From: Oceanospirillaceae bacterium
Lineage (GTDB): Bacteria > Pseudomonadota > Gammaproteobacteria > Pseudomonadales > Oceanobacteraceae
Assembly (NCBI GenBank): GCA_024234265.1
Contig: JACKOM010000004.1
Location: 201,204 to 265,203, forward strand
Direction: 5' to 3'
DNA length: 64,000 nt
The first letter of the stretch is position 1; the number at the start of each line of letters is the position of its first letter. Shown one piece after another: positions 34,954-43,786 of this stretch. Position numbers and translations under genes: made by a program. A model generated the notes under the pieces. That model was not told the DNA's origin. It did not search any database and saw nothing but the letters and a program-made list of their open reading frames with translations.

Positions 34954-36222
34954 TTATTTGTTGGTGAACTCTGGGTATGCTTCCATACCACATTCTGCCA
35001 AGTCCACACCTTCGTACTCTTCTTCTTCGCTGACACGGATGCCCATCACAGCTTTCAGGATGCCCCACACGATCAGGGAACATACAAACACCCAAACGAA
35101 GATGGTTGCAGCACCGACCAGCTGACCCACTAAAGTGGCTTCTGCTTTGGTGGCAGGCACAACCAGAACACCAAACAGACCCACTACACCGTGCACGGAG
35201 ATCGCACCCACTGGATCGTCGATTTTCAGTTTATCCAGAGTCAGGATAGCCACAACCACCAGCAGACCACCGATAGCACCGATCAGGGTAGCTTGCAGGG
35301 CAGTTGGGGTAGAAGGTTCAGCAGTAATTGCTACCAGACCTGCCAGGGCACCGTTCAGAGCCATAGTTAAATCTGCTTTTTTGAACAGTACACGGGCCAA
35401 TAACAGAGCGGCTACCAGACCACCGGCCGCTGCAGCGTTAGTGTTCAGGAACACCATTGCAACAGAGTTAGCGTTGGCGATATCACCCAGTTTCAGTACA
35501 GAACCACCGTTGAAACCGAACCAGCCCATCCACAGGATGAAAGTACCTAGGGTAGCCAGTGGCAGGTTAGAACCAGGAATAGCGTTTACAGTGCCGTTCG
35601 CGCCGTATTTGCCTTTACGGGCACCCAGCAGCAGAACACCAGCCAGAGCAGCAGCAGCACCTGCCATGTGCACAATGCCTGAACCGGCAAAGTCAGAGAA
35701 AGCAAAGTCATCACCCAGGGAGAACAGACCAAATACGGAGTTACCACCCCAGGTCCATGAACCTTCCATTGGGTAAATGAAACCAGTCATCACCACAGCA
35801 AAAGCCAGGAACGCCCAGAGTTTCATACGCTCAGCAACAGCACCGGATACGATGGACATTGCGGTAGCAACAAACACAACCTGGAAGAAGAAGTCAGAAG
35901 CTTTGGAGTAAATCGCGCCGCCTTCAAAACCATCTTCACGGCTTGCGAAATCACTCAGCACAGCGGCAGAGTCAACGTCAGCAATACCTGTCAGGAAATA
36001 AGTGCCGCCGTACATAATGGCGTAACCGCACACCAGGTACATGATGCAGGAAATTGCATACAGAGCGATGTTTTTAGTCAGAATTTCAGTGGTATTTTTA
36101 GAGCGGACCAGACCCGCTTCGAGCATGGCGAAACCAGCCGCCATCCACATTACTAACGCACCACAGACAAGAAAATAAAACGTGTCCATGGCGTACTGTA
36201 GTTGGAAAATATTGTTTTCCAT
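34954..36222 (-). CDS. amtB: Ammonium transporter
   Basis: AmtB is the inner-membrane ammonium channel, trimeric in known structures. The 422-residue protein has about eleven hydrophobic helices. The conserved blocks are WMAAGFAMLEAGLVRSKN, DFAGSGIVHMAGAAAALAG with the first pore histidine, and AISVHGVVGLFG with the second. It lies 65 bp downstream of glnK, the usual sensor partner that blocks it. GGGGG precedes the ATG. Confidence 0.96.
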   Translation of the reverse strand: MENNIFQLQYAMDTFYFLVCGALVMWMAAGFAMLEAGLVRSKNTTEILTKNIALYAISCIMYLVCGYAIMYGGTYFLTGIADVDSAAVLSDFASREDGFEGGAIYSKASDFFFQVVFVATAMSIVSGAVAERMKLWAFLAFAVVMTGFIYPMEGSWTWGGNSVFGLFSLGDDFAFSDFAGSGIVHMAGAAAALAGVLLLGARKGKYGANGTVNAIPGSNLPLATLGTFILWMGWFGFNGGSVLKLGDIANANSVAMVFLNTNAAAAGGLVAALLLARVLFKKADLTMALNGALAGLVAITAEPSTPTALQATLIGAIGGLLVVVAILTLDKLKIDDPVGAISVHGVVGLFGVLVVPATKAEATLVGQLVGAATIFVWVFVCSLIVWGILKAVMGIRVSEEEEYEGVDLAECGMEAYPEFTNK

Positions 36223-36287
36223 AATGCCCCCGCATCAGACGCCAGTACAAAAAAATTGTACGTTTAAGTTTAAAAAAATCCTGACGC

Positions 36288-36626
36288 TTAAACAGCGTCT
36301 GGACCGGTTTCACCAGTACGGATACGAATCACTTGTTCCAGGTTGGTCACAAAGATTTTACCGTCGCCGATTTTGCCAGTGTTGGCTGCTTTTGATACTG
36401 CTTCGATAACCTTGTCGGTTAAAGCATCATCAATCGCGATTTCGAGTTTTACTTTTGGCAGAAAATCCACCACGTATTCAGCACCACGGTAAAGTTCGGT
36501 ATGACCTTTTTGACGGCCAAAACCTTTAACTTCAGAAACAGTAATGCCTTGCACGCCGATCTCAGAGAGTGCTTCACGCACGTCATCTAATTTGAACGGC
36601 TTGATAACTGCCGTAACGAGTTTCAT
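36288..36626 (-). CDS. glnK: Nitrogen regulatory protein P-II
   Basis: This 112-residue PII signal protein binds ATP and 2-oxoglutarate and is uridylylated on Y51, present here in ELYRGAEYVVDFLPK (T-loop). The C-terminal signature is KIGDGKIFVTNLEQVIRIRTGE. Linkage to amtB supports the GlnK rather than the GlnB name. AGAGGAG-type spacing precedes the ATG. A hairpin at 36651-36685 upstream may limit read-through from the outer-membrane protein gene. Confidence 0.95.
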   Translation of the reverse strand: MKLVTAVIKPFKLDDVREALSEIGVQGITVSEVKGFGRQKGHTELYRGAEYVVDFLPKVKLEIAIDDALTDKVIEAVSKAANTGKIGDGKIFVTNLEQVIRIRTGETGPDAV

Positions 36627-36650
36627 AGAAAACTCCTCTGTGTGTGATTG

Positions 36651-36685
36651 AAAATGCTCCCCTTGCAGGGCTCGGGGAGCATTTT
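36651..36685 (-). terminator. Attenuator-like terminator between the outer-membrane protein gene and glnK
   Basis: AAAATGCTCCCC and GGGGAGCATTTT form a 12-bp stem with an 11-base loop and a short T-run on the minus strand. It lies 35 bp after the stop at 36721 and about 25 bp before glnK, so it could make read-through partial. Confidence 0.7.
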
Positions 36686-36720
36686 AAGCTTCGTTCTAAT
36701 AAATAACCCAGAGTTATTAA

Positions 36721-37356
36721 TTAGAAACCTTTGGAAACTGTCATTACGAATTCGTTTTCTGCGTCTTCTTTATCAGTCAGCGCTAAAGTGAAATCAAATT
36801 CAGGAGTGGTTTTAGTTACAGATACGATACCGTCGTATTTTGAAGCACCGGCCAGCTCAACTACTTTGTGCAGACCCAGACCCAGGGAAAGGTCTTCAGC
36901 CAGTGCGTAGCTGTAATCCAGAGTTACATAACCTTGATCATCGGTATCTTTGTTTTCATCTTTATCATCAACACGTTTGTAATAAGCCAGTGTCACATCC
37001 ATTGCTGATGCAGACAGGTAAACTTCGGTGAAATCTGCTGGGTCAGTGTTGTAGTCATACGCGATAAAACCAGCGCTCAGGGCAACAGGACCCGCTTCAA
37101 CAGAGTAAGAACCCACGTAGTCAGTTTCAGTATCGTTTACAACGCTGGACTGCCATACGGACAGGCTTAAACCACCTACGCTGTAACCCACAGAACCTTG
37201 CAGTGCAGAAGCATCGTTAGTCTGTGTAACACCACGCCATACGTAGTTAGAAGTACCAGCCACGCTGAAAGAAACTTCAGCTTGTGCAACCTGGGCACCC
37301 ATCAGACCAGCGGAAATCAGGCTTGCTGCAGCAACGGCTTGAGTTAATTTTTTCAT
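36721..37356 (-). CDS. TorF/Gcw_chp-family putative outer-membrane protein (paralogue 3), nitrogen-linked
   Basis: The 211-residue precursor has a signal peptide ending AQVAQA-EV. The family opening VSFSVAGTSNYVWRGVTQTNDASALQGSVGY is clear, followed by amphipathic strands and a terminal KGF aromatic. I chose ATG 37356, after AAGGAAC, because the signal peptide starts there. The sigma-54-type promoter and NtrC-like site upstream, plus glnK-amtB downstream, make it a nitrogen-starvation-induced outer-membrane component by inference. Such porin-like genes next to glnK/amtB occur in other gammaproteobacteria. Confidence 0.82.
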   Translation of the reverse strand: MKKLTQAVAAASLISAGLMGAQVAQAEVSFSVAGTSNYVWRGVTQTNDASALQGSVGYSVGGLSLSVWQSSVVNDTETDYVGSYSVEAGPVALSAGFIAYDYNTDPADFTEVYLSASAMDVTLAYYKRVDDKDENKDTDDQGYVTLDYSYALAEDLSLGLGLHKVVELAGASKYDGIVSVTKTTPEFDFTLALTDKEDAENEFVMTVSKGF

Positions 37357-37475
37357 ATTTTTTGTTCCTTGCGTTTGTGTAGTTGTTTGTTTCACCGTCT
37401 GATTATTCGCCTGCACATCACTGGATGTTTTTTGCTCTTAATCAGCGCATGTAAATTTATTCACACTTGGTCATT

Positions 37476-37491
37476 AGCACTCCGTGTGCCA
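37476..37491 (-). promoter_or_regulatory. Sigma-54 (RpoN) promoter
   Basis: The minus strand reads TGGCACACGGAGTGCT. The GG of the -24 box and the GC of the -12 box have the exact 12-nt register of sigma-54 promoters, with two departures from the consensus TGGCACG-N4-TTGCW. It lies 120 bp before the start codon at 37356 and precedes the outer-membrane protein gene, glnK and amtB. Confidence 0.75.
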
Positions 37492-37588
37492 ATTTTTTAA
37501 AACCCTTATATTTACTGGCTTGGGAGGTCGTTTAGAAAGAAATGCTTTTTACTGAGGGATGCCATGGCAAACAATATGGCCATTTTAT

Positions 37589-37605
37589 GGCACCAATTTG
37601 GAGCA
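37589..37605. promoter_or_regulatory. NtrC-like enhancer site
   Basis: GGCACCAATTTGGAGCA matches the 17-bp NtrC dyad (TGCACCA-N3-TGGTGCA) at GCACCA and TGG-GCA. A half-site TGGTGCC follows at 37619-37625, about two helical turns away. The distance to the -24 box is about 100 bp, normal for an NtrC enhancer. Confidence 0.65.
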
Positions 37606-37714
37606 TCGCGCTATTTTTTGGTGCCACCACCTGAGTATTAACCTGTCATACAGGCCCAGCACCCACTGCCCTGCTGTGGTAAAATGCGGCATCTACGCAA
37701 AAAGGCACCCATCC

Positions 37715-37966
37715 ATGGACACATCACGCATCTCCGCCCTGCTTGGCGACGTAATCGGTCTGCTGAAAGCGAACGATATCAACGACAATTTGCTCCACGA
37801 ACAAATACGCACGGTCATTAACAGTGCACTGGTTAAAGCTGATGTGGTGACACGGGATGAATTTGAAGCACAGCGCGCTGTGTTACTGCGCACCCGCACC
37901 AAGTTAGAACATTTAGAGACCCTGGTGGCCGAACTGGAAAAACAAATTCAGGGCACCTCGGTATAA
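37715..37966 (+). CDS. ubiK: Ubiquinone biosynthesis accessory factor UbiK (BMFP family)
   Basis: The 83-residue protein is the YqiC/BMFP type: a helical N-terminal region (ISALLGDVIGLLKANDINDNLLHEQIRTVINSAL) and a C-terminal trimeric coiled coil (RTKLEHLETLVAELEKQI). The sequence VTRDEFEAQRAVL is a family hallmark. UbiK binds UbiJ and lipids and helps the aerobic ubiquinone pathway. I chose ATG 37715; the frame is open upstream but without a ribosome site. Confidence 0.88.
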   Translation: MDTSRISALLGDVIGLLKANDINDNLLHEQIRTVINSALVKADVVTRDEFEAQRAVLLRTRTKLEHLETLVAELEKQIQGTSV

Positions 37967-38137
37967 TTCGGCACCGCGTTGCGGGTAACAATTAATCTCA
38001 GGCCCATCACCCTGATCGCCCCGCAGCATTAAGCCTGCTGTTAAATACAGCAGGCGCAATACCCTAAGCGTAAACTCCCCGCCTTATCTGCCTGCATGGC
38101 CGCTCCTATACTGGCGTTTTTGCCTCGGGATCTGCCC

Positions 38138-39655
38138 ATGTCCTTTGCCACCCTGTTCAGCCGCGCCCGGGTCGGGGTTGATGCTCCACTGGTTACCGTA
38201 GAAGTTCACCTATCGGCGGGTTTGCCTGGCTTCAGCATGGTCGGCCTGCCGGAAACCGCCGTTAAAGAAAGCAAAGACAGGGTGCGCAGCGCCATACTCA
38301 ATGCGGGCTTTGATTTTCCGCAGCAACGTATCACGGTTAACCTCGCCCCCGCCGATCTGCCCAAAGAGGGCGGGCGTTATGATCTGGCCATAGCCCTGGG
38401 TATTCTCGCCGCCAGCGGGCAAATCCCGGCTGAAAAACTCAGCACCTTTGAATGGCTGGGGGAATTAACCCTGAGTGGTGAAATTCACCGGGTGCAGGGC
38501 ATTATTCCTGCGGTGATTGCCGCGCGGGATGCGAGCCGCGCCATGGTGCTGCCGCTTGAAAACAGTGCCGAAGCGGCCCTGTGTAAAACCCCCTGTTTTG
38601 CCAGTCGGCATCTGCTGGAACTTTGCGCCAGCCTCAATTTGAATCAGCCCCTTAATCCTGTGCCCGCCGCGCAGCAACTCTCTGCCCCGCAGGTCGTGCA
38701 CGATTTAAGTGAAGTGCGTGGCCAGCAGCAGGCACGCCGCGCCCTTGAGGTGGCGGCCGCCGGTGGGCATAACCTTTTGATGAACGGCCCCCCGGGCACG
38801 GGCAAAACCCTGCTCGCCAGTTGCCTGCCAGGTATATTGCCGCGTCTGGATGAAGATGAAGCCCTGCAGGTAGCCGCAATTTATTCCGTCGCCCAGCCAG
38901 GCAACCCATTACCCTGGTCAAGCCGGCCGTTCCGCGCCCCCCACCATACCGCCTCGGGTGTCGCGTTAGTGGGTGGTGGCTCACAGCCTAAACCGGGGGA
39001 AATCACCCTCGCCCACCACGGTGTGTTATTTCTCGACGAGCTGCCCGAATATTCCCGCAAGGTGCTGGATGTATTACGTGAACCCCTCGAAACCGGCGCA
39101 ATTGTCATCGCCCGCGCCGCACAATCGGTGAATTATCCGGCCCGTTTCCAGCTGGTGGCGGCCATGAACCCTTGCCCCTGCGGTTATATAAAAGATGCCA
39201 AAAAACGCTGCGCCGATTGCAGTGAAAGCAAAGCGCGACGCTATCAGGCCAGTGTAAGTGGGCCCTTACTTGACCGTATTGATATTCAGATTGAAGTGCC
39301 GCCCCTGCCCAAAGGTATGCTCACCGACCAACAAAGCCCGGCGGGGGAATCCAGCGCCGTGGTGCAAGCCAGGGTGCAGGCCGCGTTTGAGCGCCAGCTC
39401 GCCCGTCAGGGCTGCCGAAATGCCACACTCGGTAATGCACAACTGCGGGAAGTGTGCGCCCTCAGCCCAGAATTAAGTCAGCTGCTGGAAAGCGCCATCG
39501 AACGCATTGGTTTGTCAGCACGGGCTTACCACAGGGTGTTAAAGGTGGCGCGCACCATTGCAGATTTAGCCGGCGAAACTCAGTTACAAAAATCCCATCT
39601 GCTTGAAGCCCTGAGTTACCGCCAGCTGGAGCGCAATCTGGCCACCAGCGCCTGA
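38138..39655 (+). CDS. comM: YifB/ComM-family magnesium chelatase-like AAA+ ATPase
   Basis: The 505-residue protein has the N-terminal ChlI domain (MSFATLFSRARVGVDAPLVTVEVH, LPGFSMVGLPETAVKESKDRV). The AAA+ core has P-loop GPPGTGKT near 216-225 and LFLDELPEYSRKVLDVLREPLE. Near 345-370 a cysteine-rich finger AMNPCPCGYIKDAKKRCADC is present, and the YifB C-terminal domain follows. ComM is a branch-migration helicase in natural transformation of Vibrio and Haemophilus; YifB is the same family in species without known competence. I chose ATG 38138 by family alignment. Confidence 0.93.
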   Translation: MSFATLFSRARVGVDAPLVTVEVHLSAGLPGFSMVGLPETAVKESKDRVRSAILNAGFDFPQQRITVNLAPADLPKEGGRYDLAIALGILAASGQIPAEKLSTFEWLGELTLSGEIHRVQGIIPAVIAARDASRAMVLPLENSAEAALCKTPCFASRHLLELCASLNLNQPLNPVPAAQQLSAPQVVHDLSEVRGQQQARRALEVAAAGGHNLLMNGPPGTGKTLLASCLPGILPRLDEDEALQVAAIYSVAQPGNPLPWSSRPFRAPHHTASGVALVGGGSQPKPGEITLAHHGVLFLDELPEYSRKVLDVLREPLETGAIVIARAAQSVNYPARFQLVAAMNPCPCGYIKDAKKRCADCSESKARRYQASVSGPLLDRIDIQIEVPPLPKGMLTDQQSPAGESSAVVQARVQAAFERQLARQGCRNATLGNAQLREVCALSPELSQLLESAIERIGLSARAYHRVLKVARTIADLAGETQLQKSHLLEALSYRQLERNLATSA

Positions 39656-39717
39656 GCACACGGCTGACCCCGGTTTGGCTTTTTGTTAAGCTTGCGCTCC
39701 GTTTCAGAGGTAACCGT

Positions 39718-41736
39718 GTGAATCAGTTAAACCCCCGTCAGCGCGAAGCCGTATTGCATATTGATGGCCCCCTTCTGGTTCTGGCGGGTGCCGGCAGTGG
39801 TAAAACCAGCGTAATCACCAAAAAGATCGCCTACCTGATCGAAAAGTGCGGCATCAGCGCCCAGCATATTGCGGCTGTGACCTTCACCAATAAAGCCGCA
39901 CGTGAAATGAAAGAGCGTGTATCCAAACTGGTGAGTGGCCCCGCCGCCAAAGGTTTAACCGTTTCCACCTTCCACAACCTCGGCCTGACGATTATCCGCA
40001 AGGAATACAAAGCCTGTGGTTTCCGCCCGGGTTTTTCGATTTTCGACGACACGGATACCAAATCCCTGCTCAAAGACTTAATGCACCGCGAAGGGGACCT
40101 GGACAACGACATGGTCGACCTGGTGCAAAGCGCCATTTCCAACCTGAAAAGCGATCTGATCGAACCGGAAAAAGCCATGGAGATGGCCCAATCCCCCCAG
40201 GAAATGATGATCGCCAACGTGTATGCCGCCTACGACCGCAGCCTCAAGGCCTATAACGCGGTGGACTTTGACGATTTAATCCGCATTCCCACCCGCCTGT
40301 TTATGACCAACCAGGCAGTGCGCGAAAAGTGGCAGAAACAAATCCGCTATTTATTGGTGGACGAATATCAGGACACCAACACCAGCCAATACGAGCTGGT
40401 GAAAATCCTCGTGGGCATGCACGGCAAATTTACCGTGGTAGGGGATGACGACCAGTCCATCTACGCCTGGCGTGGCGCCAAACCGGAAAACCTTAACCTG
40501 CTGCAGACCGACTTCCCGAATCTGAAAGTTATCAAACTCGAGCAGAACTACCGCTCCACGGGTTTAATACTGAATGCCGCCAACAAGGTCATCAGCAACA
40601 ACCCCCACGTATTCGAAAAAACTCTGTGGTCCGATATGGGTTATGGCGACCCCATCCGCCTGGTGCGCTGCAGCAGTGAAGATGCCGAAGCGGAGCGCAT
40701 CGCTACCGAGATAATTGAACACCGCCTGCGCCACGGCGCCAGTTACGGCGATTACGCCATTTTGTTCCGTGGTAACCACCAGTCGCGTCTGATGGAAATG
40801 AAACTGCAGCAGTTTCAGGTGCCCTACAAACTCAGTGGCTCCACCTCGTTTTTTGCCAAAACCGAAATCAAAGACATCCTGTGTTATTTCAAACTCATCG
40901 TGAATCCCACCGATGACACCGCATTCCTGCGCATTATCAACACACCGCGCCGTCAGATTGGCCCATCCACCCTGGAAACCCTCACCGAATACGCCGCCAA
41001 ACGTCACCTCAGCCTGATGGCCTGCTGCAGCGAATTTGGTCTGGAACAGATCATGAGCCCGGTGGCGCTGGATAAGCTAAAACGTTTTGCCCACTGGTTA
41101 AACAACATCGCTCGCCGCTGCCACAGCGAAGACCCGATCCAGGCCATCAAAGAAATGGTGCATGACCTCGATTATGAAGCCTGGATGCACCAGACCAGCA
41201 ACACCCCGGCCCAGGCCGAACGGCGCATGAAAAACGTGTGGATTCTGATCGACATGATCGAACGCATGTTAGACAAGGCCAATGAGCAGGGCGACGAAAT
41301 GGACTTTGAAACCTGCATCGGCCGCTTGCTGTTACGCGACATGCTTGAACAGCAGGAACAGGACGACGAACTCGACCAGGTGCAGCTTATGACGCTGCAT
41401 GCCTCCAAAGGTCTGGAATTCCCCTATGTGTACATCATGGGTCTGGAAGAAGAAATTCTGCCGCACCGCAACAGCATTGAAGCCAACACCATAGAAGAAG
41501 AACGCCGCCTGATGTACGTGGGCATCACCCGCGCGAAACGTAACCTGACCATGACCTTAGCCGCCAAACGCCGCCAATACGGGGAAACCAGTGAAACCAC
41601 CCCGAGCCGTTTTCTGGAAGAGCTGCCTGCGGATGACGTGGATAAAGAAGGTTTTGGTGGTGAACGTACCCAGGAACAGATTCAGGCCCGGGGCCAGTCA
41701 GCACTCGCCGGTTTGCGCAGCCTGATGGGGAAATAA
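39718..41736 (+). CDS. rep: ATP-dependent DNA helicase Rep
   Basis: Rep is the superfamily 1A 3'-5' helicase that clears proteins ahead of replication forks. The 672-residue product has P-loop AGAGSGKT at 23-30, LLVDEYQDTN, GDDDQSIYAWRGA, the EQNYRSTG motif and LMTLHASKGLEFPYVYIMG. Lack of the longer UvrD C-terminus and the yifB-rep-cytochrome c5 order support Rep over UvrD. The start is GTG 39718 with CAGAGG upstream. An array of 7-bp repeats begins 5 bp after the stop. Confidence 0.95.
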   Translation: MNQLNPRQREAVLHIDGPLLVLAGAGSGKTSVITKKIAYLIEKCGISAQHIAAVTFTNKAAREMKERVSKLVSGPAAKGLTVSTFHNLGLTIIRKEYKACGFRPGFSIFDDTDTKSLLKDLMHREGDLDNDMVDLVQSAISNLKSDLIEPEKAMEMAQSPQEMMIANVYAAYDRSLKAYNAVDFDDLIRIPTRLFMTNQAVREKWQKQIRYLLVDEYQDTNTSQYELVKILVGMHGKFTVVGDDDQSIYAWRGAKPENLNLLQTDFPNLKVIKLEQNYRSTGLILNAANKVISNNPHVFEKTLWSDMGYGDPIRLVRCSSEDAEAERIATEIIEHRLRHGASYGDYAILFRGNHQSRLMEMKLQQFQVPYKLSGSTSFFAKTEIKDILCYFKLIVNPTDDTAFLRIINTPRRQIGPSTLETLTEYAAKRHLSLMACCSEFGLEQIMSPVALDKLKRFAHWLNNIARRCHSEDPIQAIKEMVHDLDYEAWMHQTSNTPAQAERRMKNVWILIDMIERMLDKANEQGDEMDFETCIGRLLLRDMLEQQEQDDELDQVQLMTLHASKGLEFPYVYIMGLEEEILPHRNSIEANTIEEERRLMYVGITRAKRNLTMTLAAKRRQYGETSETTPSRFLEELPADDVDKEGFGGERTQEQIQARGQSALAGLRSLMGK

Positions 41737-41741
41737 GAAAA

Positions 41742-41797
41742 GCTAGAAGCTAGAAGCTAGAAGCTAGAAGCTAGAAGCTAGAAGCTAGAAGCTAGAA
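41742..41797. repeat. Tandem array of 8 GCTAGAA heptamers
   Basis: Eight perfect 7-bp units lie between the rep stop codon and its terminator. The unit differs from the post-argH unit (GCTGGAC) at two positions. Confidence 0.97.
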
Positions 41798-41873
41798 AAT
41801 GATACCGGCCATCCTTGGCCATACCCTAAAAATAGCTCCTGCATTTTCAGGATACTATCCATCCCTGGATATA

Positions 41874-41901
41874 AAAAAACCCGCCATTTGGCGGGTTTTT
41901 T
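41874..41901. terminator. Bidirectional terminator between rep and cytochrome c5
   Basis: A6, CCCGCC, ATTT loop, GGCGGG and T6. It is identical over 28 nt to the terminator after argH and serves the two convergent genes. Confidence 0.9.
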
Positions 41902-41913
41902 CGTTCAGGGCAA

Positions 41914-42318
41914 TTATTTGCTCATGAACTTGATGGCGTTGCCCAGCTCTTCTTTTGAGCAGTCAGCACAGGTGCCTTTTGGTGGCATCATGTTCAGACC
42001 GTTGATGGCGTTGGCCAGCACTTTGTCAAAACCTTTAGACATACGTGGGCCCCAGGCACCAGCGTCGTGTGCTTTTGGCGAACCCATAGCACCGGTACCG
42101 TGGCAACCAGCACACACAGCGTTAAATACCTGCTCACCGGTACGTGGGCCGGCAGAAGAAGATACTGCGCCACCTGCACAGCTGGTATCACCTTCTACAC
42201 ATACCTTGGCAACCGGTTGGATGCGCTCAGCAATTTTCTCTTCTTTGGTGGCTGCCATAGACACAGACACCATGCCACCCAGCAGGGCAACCATTACGAA
42301 TTTCATCAGCTTAGTCAC
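41914..42318 (-). CDS. Cytochrome c5 (monoheme class I cytochrome c)
   Basis: The 134-residue precursor has a signal peptide ending VSMAA. The heme site is CAGCH (C69-H73), with methionine ligand in NGLNMMPPKG (M110 or M111). The extra disulfide C117-x2-C120 is typical of cytochrome c5. It is a periplasmic electron carrier to terminal oxidases. I chose GTG 42318 because a GTGAGG ribosome site lies about 9 bp upstream; ATG 42306 and GTG 42333 are other in-frame options. In Pseudomonas the orthologue (cycB/PA5300 region) also follows rep. Confidence 0.9.
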   Translation of the reverse strand: MTKLMKFVMVALLGGMVSVSMAATKEEKIAERIQPVAKVCVEGDTSCAGGAVSSSAGPRTGEQVFNAVCAGCHGTGAMGSPKAHDAGAWGPRMSKGFDKVLANAINGLNMMPPKGTCADCSKEELGNAIKFMSK

Positions 42319-42638
42319 GGTTGTTAACCTCACGTTCTGCGCCCGTTAGGGGCTGTTGTTAAAAATCGGCGGGATTATACCCATAAAAAGTGTGGCTAGA
42401 AACGATAGATCTACTTTACGGTGAAAACTGCCCTGCTGTATAGATGCAAATCAAACCCCTGCAATACCCCGCAAAGCACGCACTCCTTTACGCAGATAAG
42501 ATTAGTAGTTCTACCACTACTTGATTTTGGAGAGGATCCGATCTACAGAGCGGCCCCATTACAAACACACGCCCTGGACTTCCCAGATTTCACTAGACAT
42601 CTAAAAGCCTCATAATCTAACTCACAGATGAGGTGTCT

Positions 42639-42917
42639 ATGTCAGGCAAACGATTTACTGAAGAATTCAAAAAAGAAGCCATTAAACAAGTTACCGAGCG
42701 AGGCTATTCGGTTGCAGAAGTTGCCGAGCGGCTCGGAACGACTACCCATAGCCTGTATGCCTGGCTCAAAAAATATAACCAACCACAACCCCGCCAAGCG
42801 GCTCAATTTGACGAGCAAGCCGAAATCGCCCGACTTAAAGCAGAGCTCAGACGGGTGACAGAAGAGCGCGATATTTTAAAAAAGGCCGCCGCGTACTTTG
42901 CAAGGGAGCACGAATAA
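42639..42917 (+). CDS. IS3-family transposase OrfA (helix-turn-helix)
   Basis: The 92-residue protein MSGKRFTEEFKKEAIKQVTE continues with a Tnp_1-type helix-turn-helix (GYSVAEVAERLGTTTHSLYAWLKKY). A leucine-zipper-like helix follows (IARLKAELRRVTEERDILKKA). Near the end, A_AAA_AAG at 42878-42884 is in the phase needed for -1 slippage into orfB. Confidence 0.93.
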   Translation: MSGKRFTEEFKKEAIKQVTERGYSVAEVAERLGTTTHSLYAWLKKYNQPQPRQAAQFDEQAEIARLKAELRRVTEERDILKKAAAYFAREHE

Positions 42918-43786
42918 AGTACGCCTTTATCCGCGCTCATACCAACGTGCATTCGGTTCGCTCAATGTGCCGGGTATTAAGGGTTCACCCCAGTGGTTAT
43001 TACGCATGGATAAAAAATCCTGTATCAGCCCGAGAAAAAGAAGATCAGCGATTACTGATATTGATAAAAGAGCATTATCTGGCGAGTGGCGGCACTTACG
43101 GTAGTCCGTGGATACACAAAGATTTGCGTGAAACGGGCGAGAAATGCAGTGTGCATCGTGTAGCTAAAATTATGCGTAAAAACCGGATAAAAGCACAGAT
43201 TGGCTACAAACGACATTATATCAAGGGAGGAAAAACTGCCAAAGTCTCCGCCAATTTGTTGAACCGTAATTTTAGCCCTGACGCGCCCAATGCTTCGTGG
43301 GTTAGCGATATTACATATGTGCGCACTTACGAAGGCTTTTTGTATGTGGCAACGGTTCTGGATTTATTCTCAAGACGTATCGTTGGTTGGTCTATGGGTA
43401 AACATATTGACCGTCATTTGGTGATTGATGCACTGCTCATGGCAAAGCTACGGCGTCAGCCACAAAATGCTGTACTCATTCATAGTGATCAGGGCAGCCA
43501 ATACGGAAGCCATGACTACACGGCTTTTATGGAGGCAAACAACTTCATTCCCTCAATGAGCCGCCGAGGAAACTGCCATGACAACGCAGTTGCAGAAAGT
43601 TTTTTTGCCACATTTAAGAAGCGCGTAACCCGCAGAAAGATATACAGCACGAGGGAAGAAGCCAAAACAGAAATATTTAATTTTATTGAGATGTTTTACA
43701 ATCCAGTGAAACGCCATTCTCATAACGGAGGGCTATCTCCCGCTAAATACGAAGAGGCGTTTTTTGAGAGGCTCGAAAGTGTCTAG
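42881..43786 (+). CDS. IS3-family transposase OrfB (DDE integrase), expressed by -1 frameshift
   Basis: The frame is open from the slip site; the first ordinary start is GTG 42947. The rve integrase core has its three acidic residues in WVSDITYVRTYEGFLYVATV, LIHSDQGSQYGS and NCHDNAVAESFFATFKK, followed by the usual YNPVKRHSHNGGLSPAKYE end. The product would be an OrfAB fusion transposase. No frame damage is seen, so it may be active. Confidence 0.9.
   Translation, partial: KGRRVLCKGARIKYAFIRAHTNVHSVRSMCRVLRVHPSGYYAWIKNPVSAREKEDQRLLILIKEHYLASGGTYGSPWIHKDLRETGEKCSVHRVAKIMRKNRIKAQIGYKRHYIKGGKTAKVSANLLNRNFSPDAPNASWVSDITYVRTYEGFLYVATVLDLFSRRIVGWSMGKHIDRHLVIDALLMAKLRRQPQNAVLIHSDQGSQYGSHDYTAFMEANNFIPSMSRRGNCHDNAVAESFFATFKKRVTRRKIYSTREEAKTEIFNFIEMFYNPVKRHSHNGGLSPAKYEEAFFERLESV

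Larger units (their letters stand above)
37357..37714. promoter_or_regulatory. Divergent regulatory region between the outer-membrane protein gene and ubiK
   Basis: No gene is supported here, although a reading frame in phase with ubiK is open. The region carries the sigma-54-type promoter (37476-37491) and NtrC-like site (37589-37605) listed separately. Confidence 0.7.

Noticed and set aside
42421..42615. 64-codon plus-strand frame just left of the IS element
   Set aside because: No ribosome site, it runs into the IS left end, and the composition is not protein-like; it could at most be debris from the insertion.
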